Assembly (NCBI GenBank): GCA_945952045.1
Contig: CAMFHE010000011.1
Location: 1-64,000 of the forward strand
From: an uncultured Rhizobium sp.
GTDB lineage: Bacteria; Pseudomonadota; Alphaproteobacteria; Rhizobiales; Rhizobiaceae
DNA length: 64,000 bases
Reading direction: 5' to 3'
Below, piece after piece: positions 54,882 to 63,391 of this stretch; positions within the stretch are counted from its first letter, which is position 1, and every line of letters starts with the position of its first letter. The position numbers and the translations under genes are program-made. Under the pieces are notes generated by a model. It did not search any database and had not been told where the DNA came from. It saw only the letters and a program-made list of their open reading frames with translations.

Positions 54882-56918
54882 TCAATTGATCTTCACGATG
54901 CCACCTTTGACGGTCACGATGCCGTCGCCGGAGACATCCACCATCGGTCCCTTGACCGTGGCCTTGGCATTGCCTTCCACCGTCACCATCACGCCCTTGA
55001 TGGTGATTCCGGAGGGCGTCAGCTCGACCGTAGAGGGGCCGCATTTCAAGGTAATCCCCTGCCCCGCCTCGAGTGTGATCGTGCCGGCGCTTGCCTTTGT
55101 CGACTGGTTGCCAAGGGACAGGCTGAGCGTGTCGTTGCCCTGGCTGAGCGTCGTCGAACGATTGCCCTGATTCAGGGTCAGCTGATCGTTTCCCTGCCCC
55201 AGCGTCACCTTACGATTGCCCTTGGTGATATCAAGAGTCTCGTTGCCGGTTTCGATCTTCTCGGTCCGGTTGCCCTTCTTGATGGTGAAGGTTTCGTTAC
55301 CCTCTGTTATCGTCGAGGTTCTGTCGTTCTTGACGGTGCGTGTCTGGTCGTGACCGACGTCGAGCGTATCGTCATTCTCGACTTCGCGCAGGAAATCCTT
55401 TTCCGCGTGAAAGAGGATCTGTTCGCTCCCCTTCTTGTCCTCGAAGACCAGTTCGTTGGCGTTGGCGACCCCACCCTGCTTGGTGCTGCGCGAACGCAGC
55501 CCGCTCTTGGTCATGTCGTCCGGCAATGTCCAGGGCGGCATGTTGTCGGCGTTATAGACCGCGCCGGTGACCAGCGGCCGATCGGGATCGCCTTCCAGGA
55601 ACTGCACCACGACTTCCATGCCAACGCGCGGGATGAACACCGTTCCCCAGTTCTTGCCGGCCAGCGATTGGGCGACGCGCACGAAACACGAGCTCTTCTC
55701 GTTCTTGGAACCATAGCGGTCCCAATGAAACTGCACGCGGATGCGGCCGTATTTGTCGGTGTGGATTTCCTCGCCGCTGGTGCCGACCACGACTGCGGTC
55801 TGCGGCCCATGCGCCAGCGGCTTCGTGCCGACGAACGGGCTGCGCGCCACGCGCGACGAGGGAATACCGCTGAAACTGTTGCGATAAAAGGGCTTGCCTT
55901 CCATCCCCGGACGAGTGGTGAAATGCGTCCGGTCACAGACCTCGTGATCGACCCGCGTCACCACGAATGTCCTGTTGGATTCGTCCGCCGGATGCTCCGA
56001 CAATGTGAAACGATGCCCTGGCGTCAGGCTCGCGCAGGTCGACTTCCCATCGACGTGTTCATGCTCGGCCTCTTCGGCCTCCACCGCCGCCGTCGCAAAC
56101 CGCGTCAACTCGTCGTTCTGAACGGTGCCGCCTGGATAGGCGAAATGCTCCCAGGATTTCGACGAGGACGGCTGGACGGAGGTGGTCTTGTTTGCCGAGA
56201 TCGTCGCCGCCGGGCGTTCGAAATCGTAGTCCTGCAGCGTCCATTTGGTGTCGGTCAGATCGAGGCCGAAATTGATCGCATAGACCGCATCGCTCGACTC
56301 CTCCCGGTCCTGCCGGAAGGTGACTGTCGCCTGGGCGCAATCCTCATAGGCCATGCCATGATCGGCCAGGACCATCGTGTGCTGGCCCGCGGCATGCTTG
56401 AAATAATAGAAGATGCCCTCTTCGGCCATCAAACGCTCGGCGAAATCGAGATTTGTCTCGCCGAACTGCACGCAATATTCGCGTGGCTTGTAGCTGGCAT
56501 TGAGCTTCTTCTCGTATTTGACCCCATCGGCCTTCAGGATCTCCTCGACGATGTCGGTCACCGTCTTGTCCTGGAAAATCTTGTAGTCGGAGGTGCGCTT
56601 CGACACCCATAATGTCGGATGGACGGTGAGCGTGAAGACGCGATGCCCGCTGCGCGTCGGCGCGCCGGCAACCAGCGAGGTCACGATGCCGTTGACAAGC
56701 CGGCGTTTGCCCCCCGGATGCGTGATCGACGCGGTCACGCTTTTTCCCAGAAGATCACCCGGCGCGATCGACGTCCGCTCGGACAGCGCGTCGATCTTGA
56801 ATTCGAACAGGCGCGAAATCCCTTCGGATCCGCGAAGCCACGTCGCCGACAGCACATCCGTGCCCAGCGGCGTTTCCAGCGTCAACCAGCGGTTGGCTTG
56901 CGTGAGCGAAACGGCCAT
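54882..56918 (-). CDS. vgrG: T6SS spike protein VgrG (TssI)
   Basis: A 678-residue VgrG. The N-terminal gp27-like part and the OB-fold region with FVRVAQSLAGKNWGTVFIPR and GMEVVVQFLEGDPDRPL (gp5 core) are complete. The C-terminal part is the beta-helix needle, with eight GN-containing nine-residue repeats (55107-55301), and ends in a short VKGGIVKIN tail. There is no extra effector domain, so toxins would bind as separate cargo, perhaps through the PAAR protein encoded at 61862. It forms the tip of the Hcp tube. Confidence 0.95.
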   Translation of the reverse strand: MAVSLTQANRWLTLETPLGTDVLSATWLRGSEGISRLFEFKIDALSERTSIAPGDLLGKSVTASITHPGGKRRLVNGIVTSLVAGAPTRSGHRVFTLTVHPTLWVSKRTSDYKIFQDKTVTDIVEEILKADGVKYEKKLNASYKPREYCVQFGETNLDFAERLMAEEGIFYYFKHAAGQHTMVLADHGMAYEDCAQATVTFRQDREESSDAVYAINFGLDLTDTKWTLQDYDFERPAATISANKTTSVQPSSSKSWEHFAYPGGTVQNDELTRFATAAVEAEEAEHEHVDGKSTCASLTPGHRFTLSEHPADESNRTFVVTRVDHEVCDRTHFTTRPGMEGKPFYRNSFSGIPSSRVARSPFVGTKPLAHGPQTAVVVGTSGEEIHTDKYGRIRVQFHWDRYGSKNEKSSCFVRVAQSLAGKNWGTVFIPRVGMEVVVQFLEGDPDRPLVTGAVYNADNMPPWTLPDDMTKSGLRSRSTKQGGVANANELVFEDKKGSEQILFHAEKDFLREVENDDTLDVGHDQTRTVKNDRTSTITEGNETFTIKKGNRTEKIETGNETLDITKGNRKVTLGQGNDQLTLNQGNRSTTLSQGNDTLSLSLGNQSTKASAGTITLEAGQGITLKCGPSTVELTPSGITIKGVMVTVEGNAKATVKGPMVDVSGDGIVTVKGGIVKIN
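55107..55301. repeat. 27-base tandem repeat in vgrG needle
   Basis: Eight Gly-Asn codon pairs occur at exact 27-base intervals (GN codons at 55296-55301 down to 55107-55112, 189 bases apart over seven steps), giving units such as GNETFTIKK, GNRTEKIET and GNDQLTLNQ. This is the regular strand pattern of the VgrG beta-helix; the DNA copies have diverged so much that slippage is unlikely. Confidence 0.8.
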
Positions 56919-56939
56919 CTTATCGATCCATGACGGCGA

Positions 56940-56955
56940 TCGGCCTTTCGGCCGA
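56940..56955 (-). other. Small hairpin between hcp and vgrG
   Basis: A 16-base element TCGGCC-TTTC-GGCCGA forms a six-base stem with a four-base loop (GAAA on the minus strand). It lies between the hcp stop and the vgrG start and could separate high Hcp from lower VgrG expression. No T-run. Confidence 0.4.
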
Positions 56956-56975
56956 GCGCCCTCTTCTCAGCGCCA

Positions 56976-57452
56976 TCAAGCGCTCTTGGTCGTTGCCAGG
57001 TCGTAGCTGACGGAAACCGGCGTACCGGCCTTGTGCTTGTCGTCGAACGGCGTGAACTTGTACTCGATCTTGGTGAAGTTGATCGAGATCGATTCCGTCG
57101 GGCGGTCGCCGCCGCTCGACATCGAATAGGACGAGACCAGCGCGTTGGTCAGCGTGTATTCGGTATAGGTCACGCCCGGGCTGCCGGTGCTGACCAGATG
57201 GATTTCGACCTTCTTGCCGGCGGCGCCCGTTACCGATTCGATGAACAGCTTCGTCGAAGCCGCGTCCATCGACTTGACGATGCTGACTTCCGAAATGCTG
57301 GGCTCGCTGGATTCGCGGTTGCCAGCCGAACCCGACGGCGTCGAGATTGCGCGGCCGACGCCGAACGTCAGGCTGGCGCAGTCGATCCACTTCTTGTGGT
57401 TCGCATGCGTCGCTTCGCCGTCGATACCTTCATACTTAAGATAAATCGCCAT
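56976..57452 (-). CDS. hcp: T6SS tube protein Hcp (TssD)
   Basis: A 158-residue Hcp, the hexameric ring protein of the T6SS tube. It has the usual start MAIYLKYEGIDGEATHANHK, then KLFIESVTGAAGKKVEIHLV and a C-terminal SINFTKIEYKFTPFD. It is upstream of vgrG by 57 bases and downstream of tssH by 62. Hcp also guides small effectors. Confidence 0.95.
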   Translation of the reverse strand: MAIYLKYEGIDGEATHANHKKWIDCASLTFGVGRAISTPSGSAGNRESSEPSISEVSIVKSMDAASTKLFIESVTGAAGKKVEIHLVSTGSPGVTYTEYTLTNALVSSYSMSSGGDRPTESISINFTKIEYKFTPFDDKHKAGTPVSVSYDLATTKSA

Positions 57453-57514
57453 ATGTTAGCTCCCATTGCCAATATGATTTTGCATGTCAATCGATGTCGC
57501 TGCGGACGACACCG

Positions 57515-60232
57515 TCATTGAGCCGCTGTCGCGGCCAACTCCATCGTCCGGGCTTGTTCGCTGTCGGACGAAGATCGGTCGGAGAACTGGAATTCGCCCG
57601 CCGCATCGAGCACGACCTCGATGTCGCTGACCTGATGACCTTCGGCCATGATGGACAGGACATGGGCTGAAAGCCGCGGCAGAAGCCCTCGCGAAAGGAT
57701 GTATTCGATATTGCGCGCGCCGCTTTCGACCTCCGTGCAACGGCTGGCGATCTGTTCGACCAGCGCCGGGCTCCAGGTGAGGTTGGCCTTGTAGTTTTCC
57801 AGGAAGCGCTTGCGGATGCGGGTCAGCTGCAGCTCGGTGATCTTGCGAATGATGTCGTCGGCCAACGGGAAGTAGGGCACGACCGAGCAACGACCGAGGA
57901 AGGCCGGCTTGAACGACTTCAGGAGTTCCGGGCGCAGCGCATCGCCGAGCTCTTCCGCGCTCGGCCGGCGGGCCGGGTCGGAATAGAGGCGATGGATGAG
58001 ATCCGTGCCGGCATTCGACGTCATGATGATGATCGTGTTCTTGAAGTCGATGTCGCGGCCTTCGCCGTCACGCAGCATGCCCTTGTCGAACACCTGGTAG
58101 AACACGTCCTGGACGCCGGGATGGGCCTTTTCCATTTCGTCGAACAGCACGACGGAATAGGGCCGGCGGCGCACCGCTTCGGTCAACACGCCGCCTTCGC
58201 CGTAACCGACATAGCCGGGGGGCGAACCGACGAGCATGGAAACCTTATGCTCTTCCTTGAATTCCGACATGTTGATGACGGTCAGGTTCTGTTCGCCGCC
58301 GTAGAGAAGGTCGGCCAGCGCCAGCGCCGTCTCGGTCTTGCCGACGCCGGACGTGCCGACCATCAGGAAGACGCCGATCGGCTTGCGCGGATCGAGCAGC
58401 TTGGCGCGCGAGGTGCGGATCGTCTCGGCGATCGCCTCCAGCGCATGCGATTGGCCGATGACGCGTTCGCTCAGTTTTTCCTTGAGCGACAACACCGTCT
58501 TGATCTCGTTCGAGACCATGCGGCCGACCGGAATGCCCGTCCAGTTGCCGACGACTTCGGCGATCGCCTGCGCATCGACCGTCACGCGCATCAGCGGCGC
58601 TTCGCCCTGGAGCGCGGTGAGCTCGCCGTTGAGGGTCGCCAGTTCGGCGCGCATCTCGTCCGGCGACTTTTCGCCTTCGGCAATCTCGCCCTCGCCGCCG
58701 AGCGACTCCTGCAGGGCGCGGATGCGCTCGACCAGATCGCGTTCCTTTTCCCACTGCGCTTCAAGGGCGGCGAGTTCCTCACCGGTCTTTTCCTTGTCGG
58801 CCTTGAGTTCGGCAATGCGGTCGGCATGGTTGGCGCCGATGCGTTCCTCGCGGGCGAGAACGCCGAGATCGACATCGATCATTTCGATCCGCCGACGGCG
58901 ATCCTCGACCGAGGCCGGAGTGCCATGGGCGGCGACCGCGACGCGACCGCAGGCCGTGTCGAGCAGGCTGACCGCCTTGTCGGGCAGCTGTCGGCTGGGA
59001 ATGTAACGACGCGACAGGCGCACGGCGTCTTCCACCGCTTCGGCCAGAACGCGCACGCCATGGTGGCGCTCGAGCGTCGGGATCAGGCCGCGCATCATGG
59101 CGATGGCCGATTCGTCGCCCGGCTCCTCGACCTTGACCACCTGGAAGCGGCGGGTCAGCGCCGGATCGCGCTCGAAGTATTTCTTGTATTCGGCCCAGGT
59201 CGTGGCCGCGATGGTGCGCATCTCGCCGCGCGCCAGCGCCGGCTTCAACAGGTTTGCTGCATCGTTCTGGCCGGCGGCGCCGCCGGCGCCGATCAGCGTA
59301 TGGGCTTCGTCGATGAACATGATGATCGGCTTCGACGACGACTTGACCTCGTCGATAACGTTCTTCAGGCGATTTTCGAACTCGCCCTTCATGCCGGCGC
59401 CCGCCTGAAGCAGGCCGAGGTCGAGCGACAGAAGCTCGACATCCTTCAGCGCCGGCGGCACGTCGCCGGCAGCGATCTTCAAGGCAAAACCTTCGACCAC
59501 GGCTGTCTTGCCGACGCCGGCTTCGCCGGTCAGGATCGGGTTGTTCTGGCGGCGGCGGGTCAGGATATCGATGATCTGGCGCGTTTCGGCGTCGCGGCCG
59601 AGCACCGGATCGATCTTGCCCTCACGCGCACGCGCCGTCAGGTTGATCGTGTACTGATCGAGGGCCGAGCCCGAGGCGACGACCGGGCGAGCCTCGCCGC
59701 CGGAAGCGCCCTGGCCTTCCGAGGACGCAGCGGCGCCCGACGCGGTCGACCCGGCCTCGGACGAGCCCGAAGCGATCTTGGCGAAGGAGGTGCGCAGCAC
59801 CTCGGCATTGACCCGCGCGAATTGATTCGACGCATCGCGCGCCAACGCCGCGAGCGTGTCGTCGCACAGAAGCGCCGCCATCAGATGGCCACTGCGGATC
59901 GCGCGGTCGCTATATTGCAGCGAGGCGAAGATCCAGGCTTCGCGAATCCACTTGATGATGTTCGGCGAGAGCGCCGGCGAACGGCTGTTGCCGGTCTTCT
60001 GGCGGTCCAGAACCTTGGTCAGATCCGCGGCCAGACGGCCCGAATCGATCTCGAAATGCCGCAGGATCGCCGCGATGTCATTGTCGGTGCCTTCGATCAG
60101 CTTGAGCAGCCAATGTTCGATCTCGACATTGTAGTGCGTGCGCGACAAGGTCAGGCCAACGGCACCTTCAAGCGCAGAGCGCGTATGTGCATTCAGTCGG
60201 CCAATCAAAGATTGCAAATCAACGTTCAACAA
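57515..60232 (-). CDS. tssH: T6SS ATPase ClpV (TssH)
   Basis: A 905-residue AAA+ unfoldase with two nucleotide-binding domains (GEAGVGKTAVVEG and VGTSGVGKTETALAL) separated by a coiled-coil middle domain (EERIGANHADRIAELKADKE). The N-terminal domain starts with LQSLIGRLNAHTRSAL, as in ClpV. It disassembles contracted TssBC sheath. The likely start is TTG at 60232, with GGGGAGAAGG upstream; no ATG is near. It is the first gene of the leftward T6SS operon. Confidence 0.95.
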   Translation of the reverse strand: MLNVDLQSLIGRLNAHTRSALEGAVGLTLSRTHYNVEIEHWLLKLIEGTDNDIAAILRHFEIDSGRLAADLTKVLDRQKTGNSRSPALSPNIIKWIREAWIFASLQYSDRAIRSGHLMAALLCDDTLAALARDASNQFARVNAEVLRTSFAKIASGSSEAGSTASGAAASSEGQGASGGEARPVVASGSALDQYTINLTARAREGKIDPVLGRDAETRQIIDILTRRRQNNPILTGEAGVGKTAVVEGFALKIAAGDVPPALKDVELLSLDLGLLQAGAGMKGEFENRLKNVIDEVKSSSKPIIMFIDEAHTLIGAGGAAGQNDAANLLKPALARGEMRTIAATTWAEYKKYFERDPALTRRFQVVKVEEPGDESAIAMMRGLIPTLERHHGVRVLAEAVEDAVRLSRRYIPSRQLPDKAVSLLDTACGRVAVAAHGTPASVEDRRRRIEMIDVDLGVLAREERIGANHADRIAELKADKEKTGEELAALEAQWEKERDLVERIRALQESLGGEGEIAEGEKSPDEMRAELATLNGELTALQGEAPLMRVTVDAQAIAEVVGNWTGIPVGRMVSNEIKTVLSLKEKLSERVIGQSHALEAIAETIRTSRAKLLDPRKPIGVFLMVGTSGVGKTETALALADLLYGGEQNLTVINMSEFKEEHKVSMLVGSPPGYVGYGEGGVLTEAVRRRPYSVVLFDEMEKAHPGVQDVFYQVFDKGMLRDGEGRDIDFKNTIIIMTSNAGTDLIHRLYSDPARRPSAEELGDALRPELLKSFKPAFLGRCSVVPYFPLADDIIRKITELQLTRIRKRFLENYKANLTWSPALVEQIASRCTEVESGARNIEYILSRGLLPRLSAHVLSIMAEGHQVSDIEVVLDAAGEFQFSDRSSSDSEQARTMELAATAAQ

Positions 60233-60284
60233 ACACCTTCTCCCCTAGGATGGTGCGAGGCCCCAGACGCGTTCTGATGCAGGA

Positions 60285-60290
60285 ATTATA
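60285..60290 (-). promoter_or_regulatory. Candidate promoter of the tssH operon
   Basis: On the minus strand TATAAT (60285-60290) is a perfect sigma-70 -10 box about 50 bases before the tssH start. The -35 is poor (TCATCG at 17 bases), which suggests an activator is needed. No sigma-54 GG-N10-GC pair was seen. Confidence 0.4.
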
Positions 60291-60376
60291 AGATTTAGTT
60301 CACGATTCGATGAAGAATTTCGAGTTGCGCGAAGGTAGAGCGCATTTTTTCAAGCTTGTCTATGCAGAAGCGGCCG

Positions 60377-60706
60377 TTATCCTGCCAGCGCAGCGTCCAC
60401 ATTTGGGTATATCGGGAACAGACGCAGAAAACCGCTCATTTCGAATACCAGCCGCGTGCGGCTGCTGAGACCCGAAAGAGCCATGCGACCGCCGGCCGCC
60501 TTCACTTTCTTGGCCGCCGTCAGGAAGACGGACAAACCGGTACTGCTAATATACTCAAGTCCTGCCAGATCGATAACGAGATTGACGTCGCCGCGCGCGA
60601 TGACCGCGGCAAGATGGCGATCGAATGTGGAAGAACTGACACTGTCGATTCTGCCTGTCGGCATCACGATTAGCTTGTCTTCGCGACGACTCTCGGCAAT
60701 GTTCAT
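60377..60706 (-). CDS. STAS-domain anti-anti-sigma factor-like protein
   Basis: A 109-residue single STAS domain (SpoIIAA/RsbV type). The key phosphorylation region is DLAGLEYISSTGLSVFL, with serines where the partner kinase modifies these proteins. In partner switching, the unphosphorylated form binds a GHKL kinase and releases its target. GAGG lies ten bases before the ATG. It is divergent from the kinase-like fusion gene (97-base gap) and 144 bases upstream of tssH on the same strand, so it may be co-expressed with T6SS genes. Confidence 0.9.
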   Translation of the reverse strand: MNIAESRREDKLIVMPTGRIDSVSSSTFDRHLAAVIARGDVNLVIDLAGLEYISSTGLSVFLTAAKKVKAAGGRMALSGLSSRTRLVFEMSGFLRLFPIYPNVDAALAG

Positions 60707-60774
60707 ATGGTTTTAACCTCAAGCGTGATGCAATTCAGATAATTCGGAGACGACGCATTGCATCGTGTTACCGA

Positions 60775-60803
60775 TGATTTCAGAAATCACACACTAGCGC
60801 TAG
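60775..60803. promoter_or_regulatory. Two palindromes before the kinase-fusion gene
   Basis: A perfect 15-base palindrome TGATTTCAGAAATCA (60775-60789) and a ten-base one CTAGCGCTAG (60794-60803) lie in the 97-base gap between the STAS gene and the divergent kinase-fusion gene. They look like operators for a dimeric regulator. The second touches the upstream start codon, which makes a start at 60837 more likely for the fusion gene. Confidence 0.45.
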
Positions 60804-61865
60804 ATGATGATAAGCCATTTTGGAGACGCCGGCACAATGGTGCTTAACGCTTCGCTACTGCTTGAACTCACGCATGCCATGCATCGCTCGCTTCTGCCGC
60901 CGCGTTTTCCGGTGCGGCGCGACATCGAGGTGGAATCGGCCTGCACCGACCCGCAAGAGTTCGTCTGCTTTTACGACCATGTCTGGCTCGAGGCGCAGGT
61001 CTTCGCCGCCGCCGCCATCCGCCTTCACGGCGCCGGAATGGAAGGCGCCTGGAACACGGCCGGCCTGCGGCAATCGCTGCGGGCGCTTCTTCACCATGAG
61101 GACGATCCTGAAACGGTGATCGGCCTGCTCGGCGCGATTGCGCCTTCGGTCAGGACCGATATCGCCCTGATGCGGCTCGATCTCGTATCGGGAGCGATTT
61201 CGCTTGCAACATCCGGCCAGGCGCAAATCCGGCGCGCAGGCAGCCAAGAGCCGCTGGCGGCCGGCACGATTTCGCCGGGCGACGTGATCTGGCTGACGGC
61301 CGGCGAAGCGACGGCGCTGTCGAGCCGCGACATTCCGGTCGAGGGTCTCGAAGCGCTGGTTCGACCGGCGCTTTCCTCCGGCACGGCCAATGTCGGCTGC
61401 GCCATCCACTACAAGGCCGCGCCGAAATCCAAGCGTTCGACCACCTTCATCGTCACCAACGACCTGACGGGCGTGCCGCCGCTGCTGGAGGATCTCAATC
61501 GCTTCTTCCTGCGCCAGGCGCTCGACGACGAAGACGTCGCAGGCCTCGACGTGGCCCTCGACGAATTGATCACCAACGCCATCAATTACGGCTATCATGA
61601 TGGCAATGCACACGAAATCCTGATCGAAGTGAATGTCGAAGGCGATTGCCTGTCGATCGACATCCGCGACGACGGCGCCCCCTTCGATCCGCTCAAAATC
61701 CCCGAGCCCGACCTTTCGGTCGAGCTGGAAGAGCGTCAGGTCGGTGGATTGGGCATGCATTTCGTGCGCAGTTTGCTTGACAAAGTCGAGTACCGCCGCA
61801 GTAATGGCTGGAACGTCGTGAGCCTCGAGAAGCGCTTGCGGCATGGGGCGGGGAGCGAAGAGTGA
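60804..61865 (+). CDS. SpoIIE-like pseudo-phosphatase fused to GHKL kinase (RsbW type)
   Basis: A 353-residue protein. Residues about 1-210 resemble the SpoIIE/RsbU PP2C fold (VRTDIALMRLDLVSGAISLA then the ATSGQAQIRRAG turn), but the metal aspartate motif GDVSGHG is replaced by FYDHVWLEAQVF, so phosphatase activity is doubtful. Residues about 220-345 are a GHKL ATPase with N-box LDELITNAINYGYHDG, G1 DDGAPFDP and G2 GGLGMHFVRS, as in anti-sigma kinases. Starts at 60804 (ATGATG) or 60837 (GGAG upstream). It faces the STAS gene and overlaps the PAAR gene, so it is a T6SS-linked partner-switch kinase by context. Confidence 0.85.
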   Translation: MMISHFGDAGTMVLNASLLLELTHAMHRSLLPPRFPVRRDIEVESACTDPQEFVCFYDHVWLEAQVFAAAAIRLHGAGMEGAWNTAGLRQSLRALLHHEDDPETVIGLLGAIAPSVRTDIALMRLDLVSGAISLATSGQAQIRRAGSQEPLAAGTISPGDVIWLTAGEATALSSRDIPVEGLEALVRPALSSGTANVGCAIHYKAAPKSKRSTTFIVTNDLTGVPPLLEDLNRFFLRQALDDEDVAGLDVALDELITNAINYGYHDGNAHEILIEVNVEGDCLSIDIRDDGAPFDPLKIPEPDLSVELEERQVGGLGMHFVRSLLDKVEYRRSNGWNVVSLEKRLRHGAGSEE

Positions 61866-62242
61866 ACGCGGCGCGCATTGGAGACATGATCCTTCAGGAT
61901 GCGCCGCATTGCCATGCGCCGATCCATCCGCCTGCCCTCGTGCCGGCCTGCGTGCCGCATCCGGCGATGCCGCTACCGATCATCATGGGCCAGCCCAACG
62001 TGCTGATCGGCAACATGCCGGCGGCGCGTTCGACCGATACGTCGCAGCCCTGCATGTTGGCGGGCTGCGTTCCGGGCGGCCCCGGCATGGTGGCGCTTGG
62101 ATCGACATCGGTGCTGATCGGCGGACTTCCGGCAGCCCGCGTCAACGACATGACCACGCATCCCGCCTGCGTCGCGCCGATCCCGAGCCCTACCGGCAGG
62201 ATCCTGCCCCCCGGCTGCCCCACGGTCATGATCGGCGGGTAA
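61862..62242 (+). CDS. PAAR-domain T6SS spike-tip protein
   Basis: A 126-residue PAAR protein. Pro-, Ala-, Ala- and Arg-containing segments MPAARSTDT and LPAARVNDMTTH are visible, with histidines and cysteines able to bind zinc. PAAR proteins sharpen the VgrG spike and carry effectors. It has no extra toxin domain. The start is GTG at 61862, overlapping the stop of the preceding gene by four bases, and its stop is six bases before the methyltransferase gene. Confidence 0.92.
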   Translation: MNAARIGDMILQDAPHCHAPIHPPALVPACVPHPAMPLPIIMGQPNVLIGNMPAARSTDTSQPCMLAGCVPGGPGMVALGSTSVLIGGLPAARVNDMTTHPACVAPIPSPTGRILPPGCPTVMIGG

Positions 62243-62248
62243 CGGGTC

Positions 62249-63325
62249 GTGAAACTTGCCCATTTCGAGACGCTGGCGCCCGTTTGCCCGCTTTGCCGCC
62301 GGCAGGGAAGCGATCATGCATTGCATCTTGCCGTCGTCGAGCAGGAAAGCCGCGGAGATATCGGCGCCGGCATCCTGCAATGCACGGCCTGCGGCGCCGA
62401 ATATCCCATCATCGAGGGCCTGCCTATCCTGGTGACGGATGTACGCCAGTTCGTTCAGCAGAACCTGTTCTATCTCATGGCCCGCGACGATCTCACGCCG
62501 GCCGTCGAGGGCCTGCTCGGCGATGCCGCAGGACCTGGAAGCGCGCTGGATTCCATCCGCCAGCATGTCTCGTCCTATATGTGGGATCACTGGGGCGACA
62601 GGGATCCACAGGGTTTTGCCGCAGTGCCGGGCGATGCCGTGCCCGGTGGCGTCGTCCGCGTTCTCGAGGAAGGTCTGGCGCTGGCCGGCGCTCTGCCGCT
62701 GGGGCCGGTTCTCGATATCGGCTGCGGCGCCGGGCGTACGGTGACGGAACTGGCGCAGCGCACGGGGGCCATGACGCTCGGCATCGACATTTCCATTCCG
62801 CTCGCCCGCGCCGGACGCCGCGCGGCTGTTGGCGGCACCGTCAATTACGGCCTGCGGCAGGCGGGCCTCGTCTATGATCGCCGGACCTATCCGGCCGGGC
62901 AGGATGAAGACAGCCTCGCCGACATCTGGATCTGCGACGTCCTGTCGCTGCCCTTCCGCAACGATACCTTCGCGTTGACCAATGCGCTGAACGTCGTCGA
63001 TTGCATGGTCGATCCGCGCGCCGGCCTCATGGAGATGAGCCGGGTGATGAAGCCCGGCGCTGCGTCCATTCTTTCCGTGCCCTTCGACTGGAGCGGTCAC
63101 GTCACGCCGGTCGAGGCATGGCTGGGGGGCCATTCGCAACGCGCCAATCATGCCGGGCGGCCGGAAGCCATCCTCGACATGCTCCTGTCTTCCGGCCCGC
63201 TCGCCGCTGGCGGTCTGCGCCGTCAGGGCGAACCACGTGAAATTCCCTGGCATGTCCGCTTGCATAATAGATCCTGTATGCATTACTCAGCTTGTCTTGT
63301 CGCCGCGCGCGAAAGCATGGAATAA
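62249..63325 (+). CDS. SAM-dependent methyltransferase with N-terminal zinc ribbon
   Basis: A 358-residue protein. The first 60 residues hold two CxxC pairs (CPLC, CTAC) in a Trm112-like zinc ribbon, and residues about 150-300 form a class I methyltransferase with motif I PVLDIGCGAGRTVTEL and an acidic ICDVLSLPF motif II region. The start is GTG at 62249. It sits between the PAAR and FHA genes within the T6SS locus, where such an enzyme is not part of the standard machine. It may modify a T6SS component or be an effector-related enzyme; no substrate can be named. Confidence 0.88.
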   Translation: MKLAHFETLAPVCPLCRRQGSDHALHLAVVEQESRGDIGAGILQCTACGAEYPIIEGLPILVTDVRQFVQQNLFYLMARDDLTPAVEGLLGDAAGPGSALDSIRQHVSSYMWDHWGDRDPQGFAAVPGDAVPGGVVRVLEEGLALAGALPLGPVLDIGCGAGRTVTELAQRTGAMTLGIDISIPLARAGRRAAVGGTVNYGLRQAGLVYDRRTYPAGQDEDSLADIWICDVLSLPFRNDTFALTNALNVVDCMVDPRAGLMEMSRVMKPGAASILSVPFDWSGHVTPVEAWLGGHSQRANHAGRPEAILDMLLSSGPLAAGGLRRQGEPREIPWHVRLHNRSCMHYSACLVAARESME

Positions 63326-63391
63326 AGCTTCAGCAATGCCGCCGCGAATCGTGGGCGGACCTTCCAATGACTGGAAAGAGATAAACAGCAC

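Noticed and set aside
57992-60277. 761-residue plus-strand frame antisense to tssH
   Set aside because: Its translation has no recognisable domain and simply mirrors the ClpV coding region.
60233-60376. Sigma-54 promoter before tssH
   Set aside because: No GG-N10-GC pair at suitable spacing; a sigma-70 -10 box is present instead.
54882-62242. A toxin domain fused to VgrG or PAAR
   Set aside because: VgrG ends with its beta-helix and PAAR is a single domain of 126 residues, so no fused effector can be supported.
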